Positions 56,184 to 63,498 of a stretch of DNA of 64,000 nt are shown here, piece after piece. The first letter of the stretch is position 1; the number at the start of each line of letters is the position of its first letter. The stretch spans positions 310,001-374,000 of the forward strand of contig JACKLK010000002.1 in assembly GCA_024236015.1 (NCBI GenBank). The letters are read 5' to 3'. The position numbers and the translations under genes are program-made. Origin of the DNA: Rhodoferax sp. Its GTDB lineage: Bacteria; Pseudomonadota; Gammaproteobacteria; Burkholderiales; Burkholderiaceae_C. The notes under the pieces were generated by a model that saw nothing but the letters and a program-made list of their open reading frames with translations, did not search any database and was not told the DNA's origin.

Positions 56184-57643
56184 CACGTATCCAGGCCTCC
56201 CAGGCAGATGTATTTGATCTCCATGAACTCGTCCAGCCCGTATTTCGAACCCTCGCGGCCCAGGCCGGACTGCTTGACACCGCCGAACGGCGCCTCGGCG
56301 GTGGAGATCAGGCCGGTGTTGACGCCGACCATGCCGGACTCCAGGCGTTCGGCCACGCGCATCACACGGCCGACGTCGCGGCTGTAGAAATACGCGGCCA
56401 GGCCGAACTCGGTGTCGTTGGCGCGCGCGATGACCTCTTCCTCGGTCTCGAACGAGAACACCGGCGCCAATGGGCCGAAGGTCTCTTCGCTGGCGAACAA
56501 CATGTCGTTGGTCGCGCCGCCGACCACGGTCGGTTCGAAGAACAGGCCGCCCAGCGCATGGCGCTTGCCGCCCGTGAGCACCGTGCCGCCCTTGGCCTTG
56601 GCGTCGGCAATGTGTTCCTCGATCTTGGCCACGGCCTTGTCGTCGATCAGGGGGCCCTGGTTGACGCCGTCGTTCACGCCGGGTCCGACCTTGAGCGCCT
56701 CGACCTTGGCCACCAGCTTCTTCGTGAAGGCCTCGAGTACGCCCTTTTGCACGTAGATGCGGTTGGCGCACACGCAGGTCTGGCCGGTGTTGCGGTACTT
56801 GGAGATCATCGCGCCTTCGACGGCCGCGTCGAGGTCGGCGTCGTCGAACACGATGAACGGCGCGTTGCCACCGAGCTCCAGCGAGAGTTTCTTGATGGTG
56901 TCGGCGCTCTGACGCATCAGCGTGCGGCCCACTTCGGTCGAGCCGGTGAACGTGAGCTTGCGCACCAGCGGGTTGCGCGTCATCTCGCCGCCGATCTGGC
57001 TGGCCGACCCGGTGAGCACCGACAGCAGGCCCTTGGGCACACCGGCGCGTTCGGCCAGTTCGGCGAACGCCAGCGCGGAAAACGGTGTCTGGGAGGCCGG
57101 CTTCACGACCATCGAGCAACCGGCGGCCAGGGCCGGGCCGGCCTTGCGCGTGAGCATGGCGGTGGGAAAGTTCCAGGGCGTGATGGCCGCCGTCGTGCCC
57201 ACGGGCTGCTTGATGGCCAGGAAACGCCGGTCGCCCAGCGGCGCCGGAATCGTGTCGCCGTAGGTGCGGCGCGCCTCGTCGGCAAACCATTCGATGAACG
57301 ACGCGGCATAGGCGATCTCGCCCTTGGCTTCGGTCAGCGGCTTGCCCTGCTCGGAGGTCATGATCAAGGCCAGGTCGTCGGTGTTGGCCAGCATCAGGTC
57401 GTTGAGCTTGCGCAGGATGGCGGCGCGCTCCTTCGCGGAGACGTCGCGCCAGGCCTTCTGCGCCTTGTCGGCAGCGGCGATGGCGCGTTCGGTCTCCCGG
57501 GTGCCGCATGCGGGCACGGTGCCGAGTTGTTCCCCGGTGGCCGGATTGGTGACGGCGATGGTCTTGCCGTCGTCGGCAGCAATCCATTGGCCGGCCACGT
57601 AGGCCTGCTGCTTGAACAGGGAGGGGTCTTTCAGTTTGAGCAT
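56183..57643 (-). CDS. gabD: Succinate-semialdehyde dehydrogenase
   Basis: A 486-aa NAD(P)-dependent aldehyde dehydrogenase. From the start at 57643 (MLKLKDPSLFKQQAYVAGQW) it shows ITPWNFPTAMLTRKAGPALA, the glutamate motif KLSLELGGNAPFIVFDDAD and the catalytic Cys290 in YRNTGQTCVCANR. This is the GabD type, oxidising succinate semialdehyde to succinate. It follows gabT by 49 bases and shares one base with the amidase gene. Glutarate semialdehyde is a second plausible substrate. Confidence 0.95.
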   Translation of the reverse strand: MLKLKDPSLFKQQAYVAGQWIAADDGKTIAVTNPATGEQLGTVPACGTRETERAIAAADKAQKAWRDVSAKERAAILRKLNDLMLANTDDLALIMTSEQGKPLTEAKGEIAYAASFIEWFADEARRTYGDTIPAPLGDRRFLAIKQPVGTTAAITPWNFPTAMLTRKAGPALAAGCSMVVKPASQTPFSALAFAELAERAGVPKGLLSVLTGSASQIGGEMTRNPLVRKLTFTGSTEVGRTLMRQSADTIKKLSLELGGNAPFIVFDDADLDAAVEGAMISKYRNTGQTCVCANRIYVQKGVLEAFTKKLVAKVEALKVGPGVNDGVNQGPLIDDKAVAKIEEHIADAKAKGGTVLTGGKRHALGGLFFEPTVVGGATNDMLFASEETFGPLAPVFSFETEEEVIARANDTEFGLAAYFYSRDVGRVMRVAERLESGMVGVNTGLISTAEAPFGGVKQSGLGREGSKYGLDEFMEIKYICLGGLDT

Positions 57644-57692
57644 GGGTCGATCAGCAGATGTCTGGGAGGTTGAACACAAGGGCGGGCCGGCA

Positions 57693-59006
57693 TCAGGCCG
57701 TCATGGCCTGGCTCAGGATGGCCAGGCCTTCGTCGAGCACCGCGTCCTCGATGGTGAGCGGGAACAGGAAGCGGATCACGTTGCCGTAGACGCCGCAGGT
57801 CAGCAGCAGCAGCCCGGCGTCCTGTGCATGTTTCTGCACCCGCTTGGTGAAGTCGACGTCGGGCGTGCCGTCGGGTTTGGCGAATTCGACCGCCACCATG
57901 CAGCCCAGGCCGCGCACGTCGCTGATGGCCGGGACCTTGGCGCGCAAGGCCTCCAGGTGCCGGGTGAGCTTGTTGCCGATCTTCTCGGCACGCGCGCACA
58001 GTTGTTCCCCGGCGATCACGTCCAGCACCGCCAGCGCCGATGCCACGGCCAGCGGGTTGGCCGCGTAGGTGCCGCCCAGGCCACCCGGCGCCGGCGCGTC
58101 CATGATCTCGGCGCGGCCGCACACGGCCGACAGCGGCATGCCGCCGGCCAGGCTCTTGGCCATGGTCATGATGTCGGGCACGACGCCGTAGTGCTCCATC
58201 GCGAACATCTTGCCGGTGCGTGCGAAGCCGGTCTGGATCTCGTCGGCGATCAGCACGATGCCGTGCTGGTCGCACAAGGCCCGCAGCGCGACCATGAAGT
58301 CCTTGGGCACGACATAGAAGCCGCCTTCACCCTGGATCGGCTCGACGATGATGGCCGCCACCTGTTCCGGCTCGATGTCGGCCTTGAACAACTGGGTGAT
58401 GGCCTTGAGCGCGTCGTCCACCGACACGCCATGCAGCGGGATCGGCATCGGCACGTGGTAGACGCCGGCCGGGAACGGCCCGAACCCGGCCTTGTAGGGT
58501 TGCACCTTGCCGGTCAGGGCCAGGCCCATCATCGTGCGGCCATGGAAGCCGCCGCCCAGCGCGATCACGCCGGGGCGCCTGGTATGGGCGCGGGCGATCT
58601 TGATCGCGTTCTCGACCGCTTCGGCGCCGGTGGTGAAGAACGCGGTCTTCTTGGCGTGGTCGCCCGGCGTCAGTGCATTGAGCTTCTCGGCCAGCGCCAC
58701 CGTGCTCTCATACGGGACGACCTGGTAGGCGGTGTGCGTGAAACGTTCGAGCTGCGCGGCGATGGCGGCGACGATCTTCGGATGCCGGTGGCCGGTGTTG
58801 AGCACCGCGATGCCGGAGCCGAAATCGATGTAGCGGCGGCCTTCGACATCCCACAACTCGGCGTTCTGCGCGCGCTCGGCGTAGATCGGGAAGCCGATGC
58901 CCACGCCGCGCGGCGTGGCCGCGACACGGCGCGCATCGATCCGGGCGTTGGACTGTTGGGCGACCGCGGCGACAGGTGTCGATTCGGCTTGGGTCAGGGT
59001 GTTCAT
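57693..59006 (-). CDS. gabT: 4-aminobutyrate aminotransferase
   Basis: A 437-aa class III PLP aminotransferase. ATG 59006 follows CGAGGAAACC. PLP Lys284 is in TMAKSLAGGMPLSAVCG, preceded by VLIADEIQTGFARTGKMFAM. The GabT-type sequence RHPKIVAAIAAQLERFTHTA is present. It converts GABA (or 5-aminovalerate) to the semialdehyde, the substrate of GabD just downstream. It is the first gene of the minus-strand operon and is divergent from the MocR-type regulator. Confidence 0.95.
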   Translation of the reverse strand: MNTLTQAESTPVAAVAQQSNARIDARRVAATPRGVGIGFPIYAERAQNAELWDVEGRRYIDFGSGIAVLNTGHRHPKIVAAIAAQLERFTHTAYQVVPYESTVALAEKLNALTPGDHAKKTAFFTTGAEAVENAIKIARAHTRRPGVIALGGGFHGRTMMGLALTGKVQPYKAGFGPFPAGVYHVPMPIPLHGVSVDDALKAITQLFKADIEPEQVAAIIVEPIQGEGGFYVVPKDFMVALRALCDQHGIVLIADEIQTGFARTGKMFAMEHYGVVPDIMTMAKSLAGGMPLSAVCGRAEIMDAPAPGGLGGTYAANPLAVASALAVLDVIAGEQLCARAEKIGNKLTRHLEALRAKVPAISDVRGLGCMVAVEFAKPDGTPDVDFTKRVQKHAQDAGLLLLTCGVYGNVIRFLFPLTIEDAVLDEGLAILSQAMTA

Positions 59007-59058
59007 GGTTTCCTCGCAGACGGGGCAAAAGCCGCCCCAGGCTTGTTGTTACAAAACC

Positions 59059-59118
59059 AGTATAGGACCACATTGGCTCTACCATTGGAACCAATGAGTG
59101 CAATCTGATGGAGCCAAT
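59059..59118. promoter_or_regulatory. gabT/MocR divergent promoter and operator repeats
   Basis: On the minus strand TATACT (59059-59064) is a good -10 box for gabT. Upstream are three related sites: ATTGGCTC (59072-59079), ATTGG-AA-CCAAT (59084-59095) and GAGCCAAT (59111-59118). The first and third form an inverted pair around the central palindrome. The set covers the -35 region of gabT and the start of the regulator gene, as in other MocR/GabR operators. Confidence 0.6.
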
Positions 59119-59120
59119 GT

Positions 59121-60626
59121 ATGCCGTATCCCGCCCAGGATCCACCGTCCCGGGGTTCCGCCCTGCCGGACTTCGTGTTGCGCCAGTTCGACCGCGGCCA
59201 TCCGGATTTCGACCATCGCCAGCTCTACGGCATCCTGCAGCGCGGCATCCGCGAGTCGGTGCTGCCGGCCGGCAGCCGCCTGCCGCCATCGCGGATGCTG
59301 GCGCAGGCGCTGGGCATCGCGCGCAACACCGTCGTGCATGTGTACGAGCAGCTGGCGCTCGAAGGGTATGTGCAGGCCCGGGTCGGCCGCGGCACCTTCG
59401 TCGCCGACATGGGGCCGCGCCTGGCGCCGGTGGCCGTGCCCGATGCCGACCAGCGGCAACCGACGCCGCAGCGCAAGAACCTGTCGCGCCGCGGCCAGAC
59501 CCTGATGGCCGACGCCGGCGCGGCGCGCTCGCAGTGGGGCGCGTTCACGCCGGGTGTGCCCGAGGTGCGGCTGTTTCCGTCCCGCGTCTGGAGCCGTCTG
59601 CAGAACCAGCTGTGGCGCGCGCCGACGCCGCAACACCTCAGTTATGCCACCGGCGGCGGTGACGCCGACCTGCGGGCCAGCCTGGCCGACTATCTGCAGG
59701 GCACACGCGGCGTCGTCTGCACGCCGGAGCAGATCGTCATCACCAGCGGCACCCAGCAGTCGCTGCACCTGGTGGCGCAACTGCTGGCCGATCCGGGCGA
59801 CACCGTCTGGCTCGAGGACCCGGGTTACTGGGGCGCGCGCAGCGTGTTCCGCGCGCTCGGTCTCCAGCCGGTGGGCGTGCCGGTCGACGGCGAAGGCATG
59901 GCGCCGTCGCCGCGCAACCTCAGGCACCCGCCACGCATGATGTTCGTGTCGCCATCGCACCAGTACCCGACCGGGGCCGTGATGAGCCACGGGCGCCGGC
60001 GCCAGTTGCTCGACTTCGCCGCCGTGCACGGGGCCTGGGTCATCGAGGACGACTACGACAGCGAATTCCGCTACGGCGCGCGGCCGCTGCCGGCACTGCA
60101 GGGCCTGGACCGGCACGGGCGGGTGATCTACCTGGGCACGTTTTCCAAGACCTTGTACCCGGCGCTGCGCCTGGCCTACCTGGTGCTGCCGCAGGACCTG
60201 GCCGAGCCGTTCGCGCGCGCACTGGGGGAGTTGTACCGCGAGGGGCAGTCGCCGCAGCAGGCGGTGCTGGCGCGGTTCATGGCCGAGGGCCACTACACCA
60301 GCCATATCCGGCGCATGCGCAGCATCTACGGCGCGCGCCACGATGCGCTGATCCATGCGATCCGGCACCATTTCGGCAGCCGGCTGCCGGTGGTCGGCGG
60401 CGATGCCGGACTGCACCTGGTGCTCGGCCTGCCGGCCGAGCTCGACGATCGGGCGGTGGTCGAGCACGTCGCCCGCGCCAAGGTGGTGGCGCGCCCGCTG
60501 TCGCTCTACCACATGCGCCAGCCGGCGCCCGCCAAGGGTTTGCTGCTGGGGTACGGCGCGGTGCACGAGGAGGACATACCTGCGACCTTCGCGCGGCTGG
60601 CGCATGCCGTGCAGCAGTTCCTGTGA
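59121..60626 (+). CDS. MocR/GabR-type PLP-dependent regulator
   Basis: A 501-aa GntR-MocR protein. The N-terminal winged HTH (about 15-85) has RLPPSRMLAQALGIARNTVV and VYEQLALEGYVQARVGRGTF. The aminotransferase-like domain has IEDDYDSEFRYGARPLPALQ and Lys343 in GTFSKTLYPALRLAYLVLP for PLP. The start at 59121 lies directly after the operator site. GabR is activated by GABA with PLP; the divergent gabT suggests the same here. Confidence 0.93.
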   Translation: MPYPAQDPPSRGSALPDFVLRQFDRGHPDFDHRQLYGILQRGIRESVLPAGSRLPPSRMLAQALGIARNTVVHVYEQLALEGYVQARVGRGTFVADMGPRLAPVAVPDADQRQPTPQRKNLSRRGQTLMADAGAARSQWGAFTPGVPEVRLFPSRVWSRLQNQLWRAPTPQHLSYATGGGDADLRASLADYLQGTRGVVCTPEQIVITSGTQQSLHLVAQLLADPGDTVWLEDPGYWGARSVFRALGLQPVGVPVDGEGMAPSPRNLRHPPRMMFVSPSHQYPTGAVMSHGRRRQLLDFAAVHGAWVIEDDYDSEFRYGARPLPALQGLDRHGRVIYLGTFSKTLYPALRLAYLVLPQDLAEPFARALGELYREGQSPQQAVLARFMAEGHYTSHIRRMRSIYGARHDALIHAIRHHFGSRLPVVGGDAGLHLVLGLPAELDDRAVVEHVARAKVVARPLSLYHMRQPAPAKGLLLGYGAVHEEDIPATFARLAHAVQQFL

Positions 60627-60683
60627 AGCCGCGATGCGCGCACGGCGGCTACCCGCGCCCGTGCGGCAAGCCCGTGCGGGAGC

Positions 60684-61532
60684 TCATTGCAGGCGCTGCA
60701 GCTTGTCCGGGTTGCGCACGACGTACAACCCGTTCACGCGTCCCGCCGCGTCCAGGCTGAACGACACGATGGCGTCGAGTCCGCCGCCGGCCCGTATCGC
60801 GATCGCCGGATCGCCGTTGACGGAGCGGATCGCATAGGCCAGTTGTTCGTGTTCCCGTTTGCGGGCCAGGCCCAGCATCAGCCGCGCTACCGCGTCCGGT
60901 CCCCGGATGATGTGGGTTGCCGCCGCTGCCTTGCCGCCGCCATCGGACACGAACTCGATGCCTTCGGCCAGAAGCGCCTTGAGCGGCGCCAGGTTCCCGC
61001 TGCTGTTGCTGGCGTCGAACGCGTGCACGAATCGCGCGAGATCGTGTTGCGTGGGGCGAAAACGCGGCTTGGCCGCGGCCAGTGCCGCACGTGCGCGTTG
61101 CGCCAGCTTGCGGCAGTTCGCCGGCGAATGACCGATCGTCTCGGCGATGTCGGCAAACGACATGTCGTAGATGTCATGCAGGAAGTAGGCGGCTCGTTCG
61201 GCCGGGCCGAGCGCCTTCAGGCAGGCCATGACCGCATACGAGATGTCGAGTGCCGCAGGGTCGGGTTCGGCCGTGTCGGCCAGCGGCTCGGGCAGCCATT
61301 CGCCGACGTAGGTCTCGCGCCGATGCGCGGCCGAGCGCAGTTTGTCGAGCGCGAGCCGGGTCACGATCGTCGTGAGCAACTTGCCGGCGTGGTGCGGCGC
61401 CTCGACCCGGCAATACCGCAGCCAGGCGTCCTGCACCACGTCCTCGGCGTCGGCCGCTGTCTCCAGGTACCGATAGGCCAGGCGCAGCAGGCGCGGACGC
61501 TGCTCCATGAAGGTCGCCAGCCGGTCATCCAC
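60684..61532 (-). CDS. ECF41 sigma factor with SnoaL-like domain (GTG start)
   Basis: A 282-aa ECF sigma factor. The GTG at 61532 overlaps the stop of the preceding gene (GTGGATGA). It has region 2 (YRYLETAADAEDVVQDAWLR), region 4 (SFADIAETIGHSPANCRKLA), and a SnoaL-like C-terminal domain with DGGGK near residue 200 and NPDKL close to the end, both ECF41 signatures. In this group the fused domain, not an anti-sigma factor, controls activity. It is co-transcribed with a carboxymuconolactone-decarboxylase-like gene, as is typical. Confidence 0.93.
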   Translation of the reverse strand: MDDRLATFMEQRPRLLRLAYRYLETAADAEDVVQDAWLRYCRVEAPHHAGKLLTTIVTRLALDKLRSAAHRRETYVGEWLPEPLADTAEPDPAALDISYAVMACLKALGPAERAAYFLHDIYDMSFADIAETIGHSPANCRKLAQRARAALAAAKPRFRPTQHDLARFVHAFDASNSSGNLAPLKALLAEGIEFVSDGGGKAAAATHIIRGPDAVARLMLGLARKREHEQLAYAIRSVNGDPAIAIRAGGGLDAIVSFSLDAAGRVNGLYVVRNPDKLQRLQ

Positions 61533-62055
61533 GCGCCGTCTCCGCCTGCATCCGCGCCAGCACCGGGCTGCAGGAGTTGCCATGTCCCAGTGCGCGCTTG
61601 AGCAACGGGAAGAACTGGCCGCCGGTGACCGCGATGGCCAGCGCGTCCACGCCCGCTTCGCCGTAGCGATGCAGGGCCTCGGCGTGGGTGGCGGCGAAAC
61701 CATCGGCCCGGTTGATGGCCCCGGCGGCGAAGCGCATGCCCAGGTCGGCGTCGGGCTGCGCGGGGGCGCCGCGCAGCACCGCGGCCAGTTCCGCGGCGCC
61801 GATGCCTTGCTCCCGGGCCATGGCCATGACCAGTTCCAGGCAGGAGCCGCAATCGGCGAGTCGGGTCGCGGTCAGCCTGGCGGCCCAGAAGGCGCTTGCG
61901 GGAAGGGGCTTGCGGTGCATGAAGAATGTCGTCGCAAGGCCGTACTTGATCGCCATCGACAGGTCGCGGTCGGCCATCGCGTTGATATGTCCCGCATCGT
62001 AGTGGTAACGCCGGCCCATGGCGTTGGCGGCGCGCCGGATGAAGTGGCGGATCAT
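61525..62055 (-). CDS. Carboxymuconolactone-decarboxylase-like protein (AhpD fold)
   Basis: A 176-aa protein with a CXXC motif (ADCGSCLELVMAMAREQGIG), as in AhpD and CMD family proteins, which often have thiol redox activity. It starts at 62055 (MIRHFIRRAANAMGRRYHYD), overlapping the upstream membrane gene by four bases. Such genes are the hallmark partners of ECF41 sigma factors and presumably belong to the same stress response. Enzyme activity is not established. Confidence 0.82.
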   Translation of the reverse strand: MIRHFIRRAANAMGRRYHYDAGHINAMADRDLSMAIKYGLATTFFMHRKPLPASAFWAARLTATRLADCGSCLELVMAMAREQGIGAAELAAVLRGAPAQPDADLGMRFAAGAINRADGFAATHAEALHRYGEAGVDALAIAVTGGQFFPLLKRALGHGNSCSPVLARMQAETARG

Positions 62056-62438
62056 CGGTGAGCCCCTTGTCTGCTGGCGGCAAGTGCGATCGCCCCGGGC
62101 ATCAGGCCGGGAACGATGATGGCGACAAGGTCGCGCATTGTCGTGGACAGGTCCGCGCCGGGCAGTTCGGCCAGATGCAGCAACGCGTGACCACCGAGAA
62201 ACAATGCAGGCGCCAGCATCAATGAGGCCCGGCCGGACCCGCGGACCTGCGCGGCCAGCAGCAGCGCCAGCGCACTGGCCAGGAACGCGATGCCGATGTC
62301 GGTCACGAAATGCGCATTGAAGGCACCGGTCGCAGGCACGCCGGGGACCGTCGTGTACCAGGGCTGCGGCGCGAGCACCATGAACAAGCCGTTGGCACCG
62401 TGCCAGAGCGCCAGGCTGAAAAGCAGAAATCGTGTCAT
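62052..62438 (-). CDS. Small four-helix membrane protein of the ECF41 operon
   Basis: A 128-aa protein. The start at 62438 has a perfect AGGAGGT ribosome binding site. Four hydrophobic segments are seen: FLLFSLALWHGANGLFMVL, IGIAFLASALALLLAAQ, LMLAPALFLGGHALLHLAEL and LVAIIVPGLMPGAIALAA. The family is unknown to me. As first gene of the ECF41 operon it lies directly behind the ECF41-type promoter. It overlaps the CMD-like gene by four bases. Confidence 0.8.
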   Translation of the reverse strand: MTRFLLFSLALWHGANGLFMVLAPQPWYTTVPGVPATGAFNAHFVTDIGIAFLASALALLLAAQVRGSGRASLMLAPALFLGGHALLHLAELPGADLSTTMRDLVAIIVPGLMPGAIALAASRQGAHR

Positions 62439-62459
62439 GCAAGAACCTCCTGCATCCAT

Positions 62460-62486
62460 GACGGTGCAGCCGCCCGGGTTGTGACA
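62460..62486 (-). promoter_or_regulatory. ECF41-type promoter
   Basis: On the minus strand TGTCACA (62480-62486) and CGTC (62460-62463) are separated by exactly 16 bases, the motif reported for ECF41 sigma factors. It lies 22 bases before the start codon of the membrane gene whose operon encodes the sigma factor itself, so the system is probably autoregulated. Confidence 0.75.
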
Positions 62487-62594
62487 GGATTTCTGCCAGT
62501 GCCGCGCGACCAGCCGGATCCGGCCGTTCCGGCCGGCGGCTGTCGTTGTGCCCCGGCTCCGGATGTCGACATGCGTCCTGTTCGGCGTTGCAAG

Positions 62595-62616
62595 TTACAT
62601 TTTGGCTGCAATGTAA
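62595..62616. promoter_or_regulatory. Candidate TetR operator
   Basis: TTACATT (62595-62601) and AATGTAA (62610-62616) form a perfect inverted repeat with an eight-base spacer in an A/T-rich island of otherwise GC-rich DNA. It lies about 100 bases upstream of the TetR ATG, in the divergent gap. TetR proteins usually bind such palindromes near their own promoters. Confidence 0.55.
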
Positions 62617-62717
62617 ATTGTAAGAACGGCATAATGCGATGCAGACGCAGCACCGGCGCGGCCGGGCAGTCACCGATCCGGTGGCCGCCGGCCCTTGGCC
62701 AGCGCCTGGAACACCCC

Positions 62718-63449
62718 ATGCCAGAGACCCCACCACAAGCGCCGCGTTTGCGGCAACCCCGGCGCAACCAGGCGCAGCGCAGTCAGGCCACGCAACAGGA
62801 CCTGATTGCGGCGACCATCAAGGTCGTTGCCGAACACGGCCTGGAAAACGCCTCGGCCTTCGAAATCGCCAAGGCGGCTGGCGTGACGCCGGGCGCCGTG
62901 CAACACCATTTCGGAACCAAGAAGGCGCTGATCATGCGCGCGGCAACCGAACTGGTGCATTCCGACGACCACAACGGCAACATGGCGGTGTGGCCCAGCC
63001 CGACGCTCCCGCTGCGCGAGCGGGCCGAGGCGGCGATCACGGCCGCCTGGCAGCTGACCTATGGCCGGCCGAGTTACGTCACCATGTGGAGCATCTTCAT
63101 GGCCTGCCGTACCGACGCCGAACTGCTGCAGCACCTGGCCGTCGAGCGCGAGAACCTGCGCTTGCGCATGGCCGGCGGTTTCCTGCACGCCTTCCCCGAA
63201 CTGGCCGGTCGCCCGGAGCAGGAAAACTTCGCCAACCTGGTCTTTTCGGCATTGCGCGGCATGGGGGTGCAGGAGATGTTCCAGCCGCCGGCCAGTCTGT
63301 GCGCCGGCCAGCGCGCCGAACTGGTCGACCTGCTGGTGTTGCGCTGCGAGCGGGCGCTGGCGTCACGGTCGGGCGCCCGCACATCCGCATCTCCATCTGC
63401 ATCCGCGACGGCTCCGGTGCGCCGGGCCCGGCGCAGCCCGGTGGCCTGA
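62718..63449 (+). CDS. TetR-family transcriptional regulator
   Basis: A 243-aa TetR regulator. The start at 62718 (MPETPPQAPRLRQPRRNQAQ) leads to the helix-turn-helix ASAFEIAKAAGVTPGAVQHH (FGTKKALI follows). The C-terminal ligand domain has MWSIFMACRTDAELLQHLAV. A Ser/Ala/Arg-rich tail ends the protein. It is 49 bases upstream of the reductive-dehalogenase-like gene and may control it together with the divergent ECF41 operon. No in-frame upstream start is better; the DNA before it is the operator gap. Confidence 0.92.
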   Translation: MPETPPQAPRLRQPRRNQAQRSQATQQDLIAATIKVVAEHGLENASAFEIAKAAGVTPGAVQHHFGTKKALIMRAATELVHSDDHNGNMAVWPSPTLPLRERAEAAITAAWQLTYGRPSYVTMWSIFMACRTDAELLQHLAVERENLRLRMAGGFLHAFPELAGRPEQENFANLVFSALRGMGVQEMFQPPASLCAGQRAELVDLLVLRCERALASRSGARTSASPSASATAPVRRARRSPVA

Positions 63450-63498
63450 CCCGGCCAAGACCCACGTCCCTTCTGCCTTTGCCTACGGAAAGACCCCC

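Noticed and set aside
52288..56280. Decarboxylase fused to a further ~380 residues upstream
   Set aside because: The upstream part is the amidase gene read in the wrong frame; a strong ribosome binding site stands before the ATG at 55143.
55227..57587. Amidase fused to a long N-terminal extension
   Set aside because: The extension is gabD read in another frame; the start at 56183 is coupled to the gabD stop.
60640..60683. Repeated CCCGTGCGG as terminator between the convergent regulator and sigma genes
   Set aside because: The copies are direct repeats and do not form a convincing stem.
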